Shown in pieces: positions 1 through 11,689 of a stretch of 51,391 nucleotides of DNA. Each line of letters opens with the position of its first letter. Positions within the stretch are counted from its first letter, which is position 1. Origin of the DNA: Hysterium pulicare CBS 123377 (lineage: Eukaryota; Ascomycota; Dothideomycetes; Hysteriales; Hysteriaceae). The notes under the pieces were generated by a model. That model was not told where the DNA came from. It was given only the letters and a program-made list of their open reading frames with translations, and made no database searches. The position numbers and the translations under genes are program-made. The stretch spans positions 1 through 51,391 of the forward strand of contig AJFK01000226.1 in the NCBI GenBank assembly GCA_000467715.1. Direction: 5' to 3'.

Positions 1-239
1 GTATCATCGAAAGGAAAACCCGTAGGGTTGGCCTTCCGATCTACTCCTACTGTCAACGACTATGGTCCTTCTTTTGGGCCTGCATCTATGTCCATCTTTC
101 AATTCAAAAACATGGGGGTTTCCATGGCCGGTCCTTCTCAAAAAGTATTCGAGGGAATGCTGTAATGTCTCGGATTTCCAATCTCTCCCAGAGCCAAAAT
201 CGAAATGGTGTTTGGTTGGCTTGAATTTATGATCTATAC

Positions 240-1110
240 TTCAATCCAAGCGCATTAGACGATAATGCGTCCGTTCCTCGTGGTTCGTCCAAGTTTGCCC
301 GGCAATGCCCGTATGTCTCGGATTTCCTATCAGCAATGCCGCTGGGATTATGCTGTTTGTTTGGCTTGGCCACTACGTCCGTGCTTCAGTCAATGAATCC
401 AGGAAAGATCATGCCCATCCCTCGTCCAGATTTCTCATGGTGGCATTTCCATGCCGATCTCCCAATCACATCAAAGCTGAGGACGCATGGCTTTTATCTG
501 GGTCGGCCTCAATGTTCATACTTGGGACTTCAAAGACACCTGCAGGAATATAACATGCCCGTTCCTCGACTAAAAGTACAGTGAGGGAGATGGCCATGCC
601 TTGGATTCCCAATCATTGTCATCGAGGACAAATATGGCCTCTGTCTGGTTCGGTCTTGACCATTATACTTGATGCTTCAAACGATTTCTTCAGGAATATT
701 ATGTCGGTTCCTCGTCCAAAACAGCCTGCTTCAAACTGAGTGCATGTCTTGGACTTTCGAACCCAGGACACATTTGAAATCATGGTGTTTGTGGGCGTAG
801 GCTATGGTTTATTTATCAAGCATTCTTGGACCAAAAGTTCCATGTCCGTTGCCAGTTCAAATACAGGAGCCAAGGCGGATATGTCGTGGACCCGGACTCC
901 TCGCAATTCTTTGGCAAATGAAGTTTCAGGTCCGTTGCCTGTCCAATGACAACGAGACTTTGTATCCATGTCTCGGGCTTGGACTCCCCCATAACTGACG
1001 ATATCGAGAAGCTATGTCCAGTCCTTGTCCAAACATCTCCATTTCTCGGACATCCTGTCTTGGACTCCATATCCTCCACTCGCCATTGCTCAGACGTTAG
1101 GTCTTGGACT
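240..1110. repeat. degenerate tandem repeat, sector 1 (period about 144 bp)
   Basis: A recurring anchor resembling ccgttcctcg appears near 271, 415, 559, 705 and 846, which gives spacings of 144, 144, 146 and 141 bp; shorter spacings of 86 bp follow at 932 and 1018. A second phrase resembling catgtctcggatttcc recurs near 164, 311, 592, 741 and 964. Units are too diverged to align by eye over full length. Short open frames here change from unit to unit and look accidental. Function is unknown; an old satellite or minisatellite is the simplest reading. Confidence 0.55.
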
Positions 1111-2529
1111 CGGTAACCTCCACTCGTCATGTCCAATAACGAATCTTATTCGTTACTATGAACCAAAAGTACTAATCGACCGTTACATGTGCGGATACCT
1201 CATGCTGGATCTTCTAAAGCGCTAAACGACTGTGCGGTATGTCATTGCTTCCAGAAATTTTTTCTGATTTCCTCTTTCCGAACCCTCTTCCCGGCTCCAC
1301 ACGGACATCAAAATGGTTAAACGGCATATCTCCACCGAGATCTCTGGATTTGAGATATCTAATAGATCGCTGGTACAGTATGGCTGCGCGCCCTTCTCAA
1401 ATCGAACCTCGAAACTAGAAAATGTCTCTCGAGACTTTGGAGTCGACAATCAATTCGTCCTACTTGGCAAGATATGTGCTTCGAACAACTCTCCTCGATC
1501 TTGCTATGAGCGTCTCTAGCTTGTCTAAAAAGTTGCGAGGAGGTACCGATGGCTTCGTGGTGGCTTCAAACTCATTATTGAATCTCAGCCATGTCTTCGT
1601 TTCTACATCTGGAAGTGGCACGTCCCGATGGAGTCTAGGTGGCTGCTCTCTTAGTTGAAATGTCAACGTTGGGTCTCTGGCTAGAATAATTCCGAGAGGG
1701 AGTCCCATGTCCGTTCTGCCCCGAAACCCCTTTCATGCAGGAGGAAGGAGGAGGAAGATCTCTTCGCTTTGAAGCTTGGTCTGCAGCCACCGCATGTGAA
1801 TCTTGTACCCCGCGAAATCATCATTGCTTGGGCATTCATGTCGGGTTTCTTTCGCTTGTTTATCCATTAAATAATTGAACACCGCGTTATGGACCATCAG
1901 ACAAATGCATGAATTGCTTCATGCTCTGTGCTGCTGGTCAGTGCTTTGGCTATGCATCAATATAGTTCTCGGACTACCTGCTATGCGCTTGACGAGATAG
2001 ATTTGGATTCACACCGTCACGACGCTTGAATCTCCGACCATATGGAGCGTTTTGGATTATCCTGTTCATAGACTAATGTTCTTCGCATGGATGAGCCACA
2101 TCCCGGACTCACCCTTCCAACGTTCAGACCGAAACAGACCTATGGAGTACCGGACCAGAAATTGATACTTTACCGTTTCAAAACGATGAGAGTGGACCAG
2201 GTTGCGGAGATCTGATCCATCCATGTCTCGAGCACTAGAACTGTGCCTCGTATAATGCCGCTTTTCTCGCTTGTCTCAGTGTCGGAATGCCGCTTAGGAT
2301 GGTATTAACTAATTCAGGACTTTTGCATATGAGTTTTCAGACCAGTCTTCATCATCATCACCATGTCGGATTTCTTTCTCCGCCATCTCATAAGGCATAT
2401 ATAAGCATGTTTATGGGAGCGGACCTCTTTTGCTGTTTCAATATCAGCACACAACTTGACCATGGCTGAAGCGCTTGAATTACGATCTCTTCATTGTGCT
2501 CTTTTCACCATCCTCATATCACCGCCTAT
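1111..2529. other. gene-free stretch between repeat sectors
   Basis: No gene could be supported. Fragments recall the flanking repeat (phrases with catgtctcg and cggacct), so it may be a still more degraded part of the same array. An 82-codon open frame on the minus strand (1460-1708) has a protein-like composition but no recognisable domain or neighbouring exon. Confidence 0.4.
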
Positions 2530-4110
2530 CCATTTACCATGGGACTGCACCACTCTTGCTCTTTGACAATGTAAGGAGAAAAACCCATGAATGGAGCGGT
2601 GAAGTCAGTCTCAAAATGAAGAAATGAAGATGTTCTCGCTGCTCTTTTGTCACCATCATCACAGAGGAAATCTCAAGGAAGTATATGTGACTTGACCTCT
2701 CTTACTCGTTCAAAATGGCAAGCGGAAACCATCATGAGCCATGGCTGGGGTGGAGGACTGAACCTTCAAATTGCTCAGAAAAGACGTTGATGCTGCTCTT
2801 AAGTCTTCATCAAAGGGACGATATCAATTTTACCGATGGGACCGGACCTCTCCTGCCCTTTCAATTATTTGACCCTCGCGCACCGTGGCTGGAGTGGGTA
2901 AGCGAATTCTGAAGTTGCTCAGATTAATGATATCGCTGCTCGTCTTGAACAACCTTTATACGACAGATTACGGATCCTAGATGGGACTGAACGTCTCCTG
3001 CTCTTTCAATCGTTGTACCCAAAAGTGCCATGACTGGAGCGGGGAGCCTAGCTCAATCGAACTTGCAGGAGTATGGTGTATCGGCTTCTCCTCCACCATC
3101 TTGATAATAAAATCGAAAAGGCAAAAGACAGATGTGACTGGGTCTCGCGTGTCTTTTTTAATGCCCTCTCCTCATATTTGCCATGTTTGGAGCGAAGATC
3201 CAGTTTATACAAAACGCCAACCCCCTGATGTGGCTGCTCTTCCTCCACCATATTCATCAAGCAGCTTACCGGCCCTTCGCCTATGGACCCAGTTCTAGCT
3301 AACCCCTTGTAATACTCGGATGGAACCGGTCTATGCCTGTGGAGATCCCAAGTAGTTTTTGTGTTGGCGTAGGTGGTAGATGTCGTCGCTACACTTTCTC
3401 CACCATCTCCAACAATCAGAGTGCACAACATCAGAGTATGAGAGTGGAATTTTCCTGCTCCTTCATGGCGCTCATCGGAACCCCGTCTTGGCCAGATTAG
3501 AGAAGCACACGACTGGGTTACGCCCATTCGATGTCGCTACTCTTTCTTGTCACCCTAATTCGCACGTACGAAGAAGTAGAATGGGATTGGAGCTCTCATG
3601 AAGGATCAAGAACACGGCCAGAAAACGCACCAGCTTCTTTTCTCGCTGCTCTGTATCATATTCATCAAGCAGATGGGAGATTCGCTGTCGCGTTCTTCTA
3701 AAATGATGTCTGCCAGGAATGATGGCCGGAACGGGCAACAAATTCCCAATTGCTCAATGAACATGTCGTTGCTCTTCCTCTATCGCCTTAATATGCTCAG
3801 ATAAGAAAGCAACTGGACTCAGAGCTCTCATCAATCTCAATAGTACTTTTTCAGGCGCAAGTCATGGCTGGAGTGGGGACCTAAATTCGCAGAGTAACCG
3901 ACATCATGTTTTCTTTGCTATTCCTTGACCATCTTCATTATGCAAACTTGTTGGACCTGCTCCTGGGTTGAGGTATTTGATATACAATTCCTTGTGGCAT
4001 GTGGCTGGATCGGACATCTAAATCTTTCAAATGCTCTGGACTATGTCGTCGTGGCTGCTTGGGCCTTGGAGTGGCTTACGCTCACTCAATTGCTTAAATA
4101 CCCACGAACA
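2530..4110. repeat. degenerate tandem repeat, sector 2 (period about 150 bp)
   Basis: The phrase gctgctctt, usually followed by a ccaccatcttcat-like run, recurs near 2638, 2792, 2935, 3083, 3233, 3388 and 3536 (spacings 154, 143, 148, 150, 155, 148), then 3645, 3768 and 3915. Two other phrases keep the same rhythm: gggactg-acctctcctgctc near 2539, 2688, 2837, 2981 and 3133, and catggctggagtgggga near 2587, 2739, 2884, 3029, 3181, 3863 and 4002. Three anchors in the same order per unit make a tandem array convincing even though units are heavily mutated. The unit is close to nucleosome length, which may be coincidence. Confidence 0.75.
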
Positions 4111-5900
4111 AGTCCTGCGTCCCATAATATCAGCACAACTCACTTTATGTCGTTGTGAGATCTTTCGTCGATCAATGCAAAGGCATGACAGTCGCCATGC
4201 TTTGTGGAGCAGATATTCTTTTTATATACGACCAGGTGTGAAGGAGAAATCAGCTGGATCCTGGGGCTTGGCTTCTATTAATGGAACGCCAACCCTCAGT
4301 ATAATGCGTCCTTGGCAGACCCTCTCCTCTCCATACATCGCTTGCAGCACAAGACGATGTCTTGGCCTCGATAAACGAAGCAAGTCAAGAAAGTATGCGC
4401 CGCGGAGCTGACCACCTCGTCTTCATATAAAACATACCGCACGTGGCAAGGTATTGGCTTCGATAAACACTCCGTCCAGAAAGACGATCCTTTTCTAGAG
4501 TTTGATGCTTTGTGGAGGGGATAGTTTCCCTTTCTTGGAAAGATTAATTACCGCTACCATCGCCCGCGGCGTCATAGATTTTGGAGTGAAGGCTTCGTCC
4601 AAAAGATTGAAGTCGAGGACGACCAGCTTGAGTTTTAGACGGTCCGAAATCCTTTGACCTTGAGACGAATTACGCTGTATACGTTATATCTTCCATGGCC
4701 TGTTGTTCGCATTTATTATGTGCAAAGCTTCAACACGCATGTCGTCGTTCGGGATCTTCGCTTGGATCAACAACTACGCAGTATCCATATTATGCTTCCT
4801 GGAGCAGACCCCCTCCTCTTCGCATGGCTATATGTTATGGGTGGGCCCAAATAGATACTTCCTCTTTGCCATGAGCCGAACTATGTTGCATGCCCCACGT
4901 CTTTCCGTGGTCGATATGTCTGGATACTATAACCAGCCAAATTTCAAGTTATGTCCTCGGAGGATCTTGGCCTTCACTAGTGAACTATTGGTGGTGATTT
5001 TACTTCTTGCCGGTGGAATGTTCGCTTTTTATATCAATTGCGGCGATCGATACATGTTCTGGACAGCCCGAAATCTTTGCTTACCCCTAAGCAGGAGCCG
5101 GATTACGCTGCATGCTTTATATCTCAATGGCCGATTTGCTAAATGTTTGGATCCAAGGATTGGCTATACCTTAGCAATATGTCATCGTCCGGACTTTTTG
5201 CTTCGATGATTACAACGTAGACAATGAAACTCCTGGTTTAGGGAGCAGACCATTCCCTCTCAAAACGCTGACCATACTTGCTAAGAATATCTTGACATGA
5301 ACTACTTCGTTCTTCATGTATCGAATATTTCATGAACGGTGGTTGGATTTTATGACTATCAATTTTAAGCTATCATGCCGTCAGCCGAGCCTGTTGCCTC
5401 AATGTATCATAGACCTTTGAGTCTATCCTTGACAGAGTGTATCACCTCTTCTTGACTCCGAATTTGTCCAACAACATTTCCAGGCTGTTTTGTCAGATCC
5501 TGGTCTCGATCAATGGCTCGTGGATACAGAGTTCATGTTTTGTGGACACGGCAACACGATCCCACTTTGAGCCAACTCTGCGAATCGCAAGGTCTAGAAA
5601 ATGATCAGCTCATGGATTCATGGATTTCCTTGTATTGTTAAACCGCTTTACCCTACCGATATCATGTCCACTTTGCTTCCCAGCTCGCCGATCAGGCAGC
5701 GAACGGACACAGGCTGGAGTTGCCTGCCATGCTGGGGGAAATCTTCTGCCGTATCGTATGAGGATACTGCTGCATGTTCTTGCTCGAATCTGGCAATTGC
5801 CAAATTTCGACCATCCTGCTTATGAGTAGCTGCTGTTGTTACCCCACTAGTGAATACTCTGGATTTGAACCTCATTCAGTGCGGTGAGGCCGGGAATAGA
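4111..5900. other. gene-free stretch, probable continuation of the array
   Basis: No coding sequence is supported. Loosely repeated phrases (gatcttcgcttgg, gatcttggcctt, gagcagaccccctcctc, cttcgataaac) suggest more decayed units of the upstream array. Longer open frames, such as 4703-5209, lack any recognisable domain or fungal start context and are treated as chance. Confidence 0.4.
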
Positions 5901-7423
5901 GAAGTTGAGAATATTCAATGAAGTGCTTATTTAGCGCTTGAGTGGATCAAATTTGCTTGACAACTCCTGTGTTGCAAAGGTATGCAGGCGATAGAAAAGA
6001 TATGTACGTTAAGGTGACGAGCACTTCGAGCAGCACATTTCCTATGCCTGGCGTTTTGTCCGGTCATAAGATTAATCTTAATCACATGCGGGGATCTTTC
6101 AGTACATAGGATGCTGTCAGCAACTCACCACCCTAAAAAACTTCAAATTAACCTATTTCCGGGCTTACTTGCCTTGCCCTTCTCATGGTTCTCTATCGGA
6201 GGTAGGCAGATATAGAGATGGTGGTTTGAAGTCATCATGGTCAGCTGCTCAAGAAGTGCTGAAGTGATCCCTCTAAGGCTTGCTCGTACCCAAGAAATGG
6301 AGATTGTATATCGCGCCAATTTCCCAGAATTTACGCTATGTCTTTATTCTGGGCACTCTCTCATGCTCTTGGATATATGCATATGTTCATATTCTAGATC
6401 AAATTTAAAGCAATATATGGAAAACTATATAAAAAGAAAGCGGCTGTTGACATAGTTTCTTCTATATGGATTTTCCATGTTGATTTTGAAAAGAGTGCTC
6501 AGTTACAAGGTCCCCTAGCGAACACCCTGGACTCTATTGCGTAGATACTATCACCAACAACTTAGTTACTTCAGGTCCAGTCTTATCTCGGATGAGCATC
6601 ACTTGGTTGCTCAAAAGTTGAAGGCATTTAGTGCCATATAGCTTGTTGACTATTTTTCTTATAGTCAAGGAATTAAGAATAGAAAAAAGGTCACTTGAGT
6701 CTATCTCCACCGCTAAACAATATGGCGTGGACCAATTACGAGAAACACCAAGTGGATATCAGATGGATAATGAGAAATAGATTTGAAAATGTAAAATGTC
6801 AAAAATAAAATCCAAAAAAAGTAAGTTCATCCTGGCCCTTCTACAGGGCAATTTGTACGTTCGTTTAAGGCATTAAACTCATAATACATGAGATGGATGA
6901 ATTGAGATTCGAACTCAAAGCTTGATAACTGCTTGTTACCCAAGAAACCGTTGCAGCATCGTGGCATTGTATTTAAAATACTGGATATTTAAATTAAATA
7001 TATCATTCAAGAATTCCTTCAACAAATTAAAAACCGCAAGGGAAGGCATAGAGACACTGTTGGTAGTTACTCCATAATAACAAACCGAACTACGGTGAGA
7101 AACTTAGATCTGTTCAGCACTCACGCGTACCTGAGCTTTACTAATCTGCTGCTAATCCCCCCTTCACTTGATTGTTGATTAGGATTAGCGTGGACGCTAA
7201 GCGACACTAGCGGCTCACCGCCCATATATAAATTGCTTATACCTTCGCTACCTTTCTACCTCACCCACCCATCGCACTCATTTTGCTTCTGTAAGTTTTT
7301 CCTTTACCTACCTTTCCAACACCAGCTATCTAGACTCTGATCCTTTCTACATCAGCTCCACCTGGGCAACTTGCTAGAACATCTTGAACCGAACTCAGTC
7401 TACCTCTGTAGAGTCACGACAAC
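5901..7423. other. AT-rich intergenic region and promoter of the 7424 gene
   Basis: No gene is seen. The region is AT-rich with long A/T runs near 6780-6830 and 6970-7030. A tRNA-like T-arm lies at 6902-6918 and is listed separately. The right end has a TATA-like catatataaa near 7223 and a pyrimidine-rich run near 7250-7320, as expected for the promoter and 5' leader of the next gene. Confidence 0.5.
6780..6972 (-). mobile_element. possible tRNA-derived SINE remnant
   Basis: On the minus strand a perfect 5-bp stem with a 7-nt loop (ttgag-ttcgaat-ctcaa, 6918-6902) matches a tRNA T-arm and the pol III B box. About 45 nt before it lies an A-box-like stretch (gatgctgcaacgg). No acceptor stem or normal anticodon arm can be folded, so it is not a functional tRNA. 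Downstream on that strand a small hairpin (gccct-gtaga-agggc) is followed by T-rich sequence, as in many SINE tails. No target-site duplication was found. Confidence 0.25.
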
Positions 7424-8594
7424 ATGGTAGCGTCTGTAGAGCTCAGTTCCGACATTGAAATGGCGGATAACCTAGATGAGGAGCGGCCCTTTCCTCAGGA
7501 CATGTTAGAGCTTAAGATTCGGGGTGTCAATCCTAAGCTGCTCCCGGTTCTTCATTACACAGAGTAAGTCTAGCTGTGATACTGACCCTCCACAAACAAC
7601 CTCGCTGACAAACTCATAGCATTCTTCTCGACAACGAGAAGTGTTACCTCTCGCAGTAAGTCACCCGGCCTTACAGTTCACATTTGCCAGGTCCGTTCGC
7701 AACTGACTCACAAATCTTAGTATGCCGCCCGACCTCCAACTCAATCATCTGTTTACGTATCGAAGAACCATGGACCTCGACGAGTGTGTCGCTAAACAGA
7801 AGGATCAAGATCTAGATGTGTCGCGATGCATCTGGTATTACGAGACCGACCCTCTTCATTCCTTCAACTCTGGTTCGCGCCAAGTGCGCTATAACCTTCT
7901 CACCTTCGTTTGCTATCGTGCTCATCCTTCCTTCCAACCTACAGGCTCCAAAGCGGAGCTCTTTATGGATGAGTTCATACAAGCTTGGCTCGAGGGGCTC
8001 CGCCAACCACAACGGTTCACCGCTCGCGAGAACTTTATACGGACCTGGAAGGACGGTGAATATGACTTGATCTGGTTCCCTCAGAAAAAGGCGTTGTGGA
8101 TGAACATCGAGAGGACGAAACTTGTTGCACGCACGGAAGCCCTCTTCAAGAAGATCCACGCTCCTCTACGAGAAGGCGAAACTTGGGAGGAACGGAAGGC
8201 TTGGGCGGCCCCATTACAGGCAATGCAGTTCATCCTAGGAAATCTCAAAGATGCGCAAAAGGACGAGTCGGACGGGGATATGACGGGACTACGCGACCAT
8301 TATTGGTACGACTTAGCCGAAGGTGATGATGATATGGAGACAGAATTGGATTTGGATGAAATCGAGGCAAATACCGATTGGCTTCATCCAAGGAACCAGG
8401 CCTTGATGAGTCCTCTCGACGCCAATTCTGGGGACATCAGAGTGTGCTGGCAGAATCGAAAGTACTTTCACACCAATGGGGTCTTGTCTTTGGACGAAGC
8501 TCAGCGGACAGTCAGTAGTTTGCTACATGTCTCACATGACGACATCCTGTTGAATCTTGGTAGAATGGGCCTGGGACCAAAGGATGAACTGTGA
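7424..8594 (+). CDS. hypothetical protein, 349 aa
   Basis: Three exons are proposed, 7424-7563, 7620-7655 and 7721-8594. Both introns start GTAAGT and end TAG, both are phase 2, and the frame stays open to TGA. The ATG sits about 200 bp after a TATA-like element at 7223 and precedes an acidic N-terminus. The protein has no signal peptide or membrane segment, so it is probably cytosolic or nuclear. It is rich in Trp and acidic residues, and residues around 250-275 form a strongly acidic run (EGDDDMETELDLDE). No known domain was recognised and no function is proposed. It is transcribed towards the 3' end of the UstYa-like gene, whose stop lies about 320 bp away. The gene model is well supported by frame and splice sites. 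Confidence 0.8.
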
Positions 8595-8917
8595 TTGTTA
8601 TGAATGATAGGCGTTGATGGGGGATTGGCAAATGGATAGCTGTGGAATAGTTCTGGCTCATGTACGTAGGTGACGTCGGCCTACACAATACGATTGGCCT
8701 GTGGGATCGGTCTGAAAAGTCGCCCATCCCTTTACGATGACTTCTATCCAAGCCTTCTGGATAGATCCTCAGTTTCTATTCTTCAATAAGACTTAATAAT
8801 TTCAATATTACATTTACCGCTCTAGAACTTTGTGATTTTCCAATAAGCGATTCATGGATCTTACAGTCCAGTCGCTGGTCTCCCAGTCAATATCTCTTCC
8901 TCTCCATCCTCCTTAAA

Positions 8918-10257
8918 TCATTCCCACTCAGCAGCTTCCTCCAAAGCTTCGTTAATCTTTGCAGGATCATCTTGGATCAGCCCAACCATGTACTTGTACT
9001 CCAAACTCATGATCCTCGGCGTCACGCCTTCCGGTCGCCGAATGACGCCACGGAACTGGCTCATTGGGATACTCTTCTCCTCCTGCCATTCAAGTACTTT
9101 CTCAAAGTCGCGACACTGGCGGTTGATGCTGAAATCAGGGTATGGTTCATCGCCTACATCAACCCAGTAATCTGTATTAAAGGGTTAGGTTTGAGGGATT
9201 GTTAAAGGGAGGGAGGAGTTACGTACGAATGAACGGATCTGTATTCGCAGAGCACATCAACGATTGCAGGAGTGCGTAAATGCAGTGCGAGACGTGGACT
9301 TTGTGATCTGAAGTTGCATCGCTTGGTTTGTGCCATCCTTTCTCGGAATAGTAATGTTCAAAGTGGACTTCTCTGCGGAGCATGTCTAAACAATGTATCT
9401 CGTGGAAGACATCCAGTCTAGCGACTATGGAAGTATTTTAGCATCATCGCTTTGATAGAGAAAGCTTTCGTCATTCACAACGTACCATATGCGTCGTCTC
9501 CCAAACCGTAGACATCCGGCCACCTAGCCACCGTATCCGGATCATATCCAATGTTGCGCACATCTTGAGAAGAGATGGGAACAGGGTTTATGTTGGCCAA
9601 CCGATGCCATGCTTTATCGACTGCATCGGACGGATCTTGACGGAAGAGAGAAGGGGGGTGATTGGGGAGAAGAGAGCCATTGCGGCGTATTGTGGTGAGT
9701 GGAATATGGAGTTGATCTAGGATAGGGGCTACAGCGCGTTAGATGGAATCAATATGCTCATTTGGAGGCTTACAGGGCATAGAAACTTGTCGGATCAGTG
9801 TGTTATTAAAGCGATCATGCCATTTTAGTTGCAACTGTGGCCATGCTTGGGCGGCCAGTAATCCCGTGCTCAAAAGGAGCAATCCGTTCAGCACGAGAGA
9901 CAAGTAAAGGAGCCATCGATAAGGCCTTTTCTGGTGTAATTTCGATTGAAAGCATTCGGACGTGCGGGATGGTGAATCGGTTTCAGTGAAGAGAGCTTCG
10001 CTGGAGGACTTCTCCTCATCCGAATCATCGGAGTACGGTCGGATCTGGTCGTACTTTTGCTTCCATTGAGGCATCCAGGCTGTTAAAGAAGGCATGCTCA
10101 ATACTGAAGTGCCTATATTGAAGGACCAGGGCGTCGAGTCTTCAAACAACCTGCCGTGCAAAATAGAATGTAAGTCTTCAAAATCGAGCTCAGTAGAAGG
10201 TGGACTGAGAAGACCCAAAAAGTGGGAACAAGACGCTCTCCGAAGCGGATCCGACAA
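8918..10257 (-). CDS. UstYa-like DUF3328 protein (probable peptide-modifying oxidase)
   Basis: Four exons, 10257-9774, 9728-9486, 9424-9227 and 9171-8918, join with consistent phase-1 junctions to an open frame. The longest form is 392 aa; an in-frame ATG at 10095 (338 aa) fits the usual family N-terminus better. From that start a single membrane segment lies at about residues 60-81, after an acidic Ser-rich tail. Two copies of the family hallmark HxxHC are present, HEIHC (about 196-200) and HVSHC (about 232-236). Family knowledge: UstYa proteins act in dikaritin RiPP pathways such as ustiloxin and asperipin, where they oxidatively crosslink or cyclise core peptides; the His/Cys motif is thought to bind metal. 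The gene is divergent from the repeat precursor at 11243 with about 1-1.1 kb between starts, so it is the obvious candidate modifying enzyme. The substrate and reaction are inferred. Confidence 0.85.
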
Positions 10258-11242
10258 ACAACTATTCTCTAATCAAAGGAGCATTTGACAGAATAGCCGA
10301 TACACCCGGAATCTTGGTGACACAGGACGTTGGTGGCTTGAAAAGGTGACGACGGAGTGCTTGTCCCGTAAACATTTAATCCAGTATTGTGACATTCGGC
10401 CCCCGTGGTGGAGGCCTTGTAGCACTAATAGCGGCATTTTGTTCATGGGCACACGAACAAGATGCTTGCAAATGGGGCGAAGGATGCAGAGATAAAAGTG
10501 AGCTTCCTATTTAGTGATGATATAGATGGGAAGTCGGTGTTGGAGGTTGGATATCTGACCAACTTAAGCTTATTGGGCCCGCAACCCCGCAGCCGTGGTA
10601 TGCCCCGTTTGCGCCACGTGCGGCCGCTATCCCCTGGAACGGCGAAAGAAGCTTTCAGCGGACGAGACAAGCTTTCAAGTGCCTGACTGGGCCGAGCCTC
10701 GCCCGTGCCGTGTTGCAGACCATTACTACCATTTCCCCAGAGAAGCAAATGCAGTAGTTCTTATATATCTCGACGCTAACTTTGCCCATCTTCCCAGCAT
10801 CACCGGGGGTCGGTGGATAGTGTCTCATTTATTCATCATGTACGTCCTCATATGCTGGTGCCAGTAGAACGCCACCATATCAATGGCGTCGTTGGTTTTT
10901 GATATCCTACCACCTATGACGGATTTGGTACCCTGTCGAGCACCGATTTCACGACCCAAGTCTTACCTTGTCGGGAAGGTTGTATAGACGACCGCCCATC
11001 TTCTTTCCCCGTATCCTTGTGCACGGAGCTCAGAAACGTCTCCATTGGATTCCACATGACGGTCAGGAAAGGATTTCCTCGGCATATGATAACCGTCAAC
11101 TCCAGAATGTTGCATGAATTCGGCGAGTGCCCGCCTTAGCAGGCTTATGTTCTGTCCCCCTGCCCATCTCCTCTCTATATCTCACCTCCACGTCTTGCCC
11201 TTCGAGTTTGACACATTTGTCCCGTTTTCATCCTTTACCGTC
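10258..11242. promoter_or_regulatory. shared divergent promoter of UstYa-like gene and RiPP precursor
   Basis: About 1 kb separates the two divergent starts and holds no supportable gene. A TATA-like ttatatatc is near 10760 and another weak one (ctctatatctc) near 11173. Pyrimidine-rich sequence precedes the precursor ATG, as is common before fungal transcription starts. CGG and CCG triplets are frequent around 10570-10640, where a GC-rich block includes cgccacgtgcggccg, but no defined regulator site can be claimed. A common promoter would allow co-expression of enzyme and precursor. Confidence 0.45.
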
Positions 11243-11689
11243 ATGCATATCAAAGTTTCTCTCGCCCTCGCGGTCCTGCTCGGTCTTGCCATGGCTGCTC
11301 CAGTTGCTCCCGCAGCCGAGGAGACGGCAATGGAGAAACGTGAGGAGGGCATATATGGCTATTACTGCACTCCCAGTACATGCACCGCCAAAGTGGTACG
11401 AGAGGAAGGTATCTACAACTATTACTGCACCCCAAGTACATGCAAGACCAAGGAGAAGCGCAAGCCCGAAGAGGGAATCTACGACTACTACTGCTTTGGG
11501 AGTTCTTGCAAGCGCTCCGCTGAGCCAGAAGACGGAATTTACAACTATTACTGCACCGGTTCCGGGTGCGGTAAGAAGCTGAAGCGAGAGGAGGGTATCT
11601 ATGACTATTATTGTTATGGCTCTGGTTGTGGGAAGATGACGAAGCGAGACCCTCAGGATTTCGAAGACGAGGTTGTTCGTTCAGCCTAG
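11243..11689 (+). CDS. secreted repeat-peptide precursor (dikaritin/KEP-type RiPP candidate), 148 aa
   Basis: The chosen ATG begins a classical signal peptide (about residues 1-19, ending LAMAAP). Five repeats follow, each with the pattern E-[ED]-G-I-Y-x-Y-Y-C-x(4)-C: GIYGYYCTPSTC, GIYNYYCTPSTC, GIYDYYCFGSSC, GIYNYYCTGSGC and GIYDYYCYGSGC. Basic linkers between them end in KR or, once, VVR, which are Kex2-like cleavage sites. Glu, Gly, Ile, three Tyr and both Cys are invariant while codons differ, so peptide sequence is under constraint. An acidic tail closes the protein. Family knowledge: dikaritin precursors have a signal peptide, Kex2-spaced repeats and Tyr-containing cores that UstYa enzymes crosslink, and a UstYa-like gene lies divergently upstream. 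The Tyr-x-Tyr-Tyr-Cys core does not match the ustiloxin, phomopsin or asperipin cores known to me. Alternative: an unmodified Kex2-processed repeat protein with disulfide peptides. The product's activity is unknown. Confidence 0.85.
   Translation: MHIKVSLALAVLLGLAMAAPVAPAAEETAMEKREEGIYGYYCTPSTCTAKVVREEGIYNYYCTPSTCKTKEKRKPEEGIYDYYCFGSSCKRSAEPEDGIYNYYCTGSGCGKKLKREEGIYDYYCYGSGCGKMTKRDPQDFEDEVVRSA
11342..11634 (+). repeat. five in-frame core-peptide repeats
   Basis: Repeat cores begin near 11342, 11402, 11468, 11528 and 11588, so unit spacing is 60-66 bp. Within each 42-nt core most differences are at third codon positions, while variable amino acids are confined to the residue after the first Tyr (G/N/D) and the four residues between the cysteines. 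This is a coding repeat, not a satellite. Confidence 0.9.

Noticed and set aside
1460-1708. Minus-strand open frame with protein-like composition (82 codons)
   Set aside because: No domain, no splice partner, and it lies in a diverged repeat region with an equally long frame on the other strand.
4703-5209. 168-codon plus-strand frame
   Set aside because: Composition is hydrophobic and Cys/Tyr-rich without pattern, and it overlaps another long frame; it fits read-through of the degraded repeat.
6890-6972. Functional tRNA gene on the minus strand
   Set aside because: Only the T-arm folds; no 7-bp acceptor stem or canonical anticodon loop could be found.
10443-10867. Small ORFs between the UstYa-like gene and the precursor as an extra cluster gene
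   Set aside because: Three overlapping frames on both strands, none with a signal peptide, domain or splice support.
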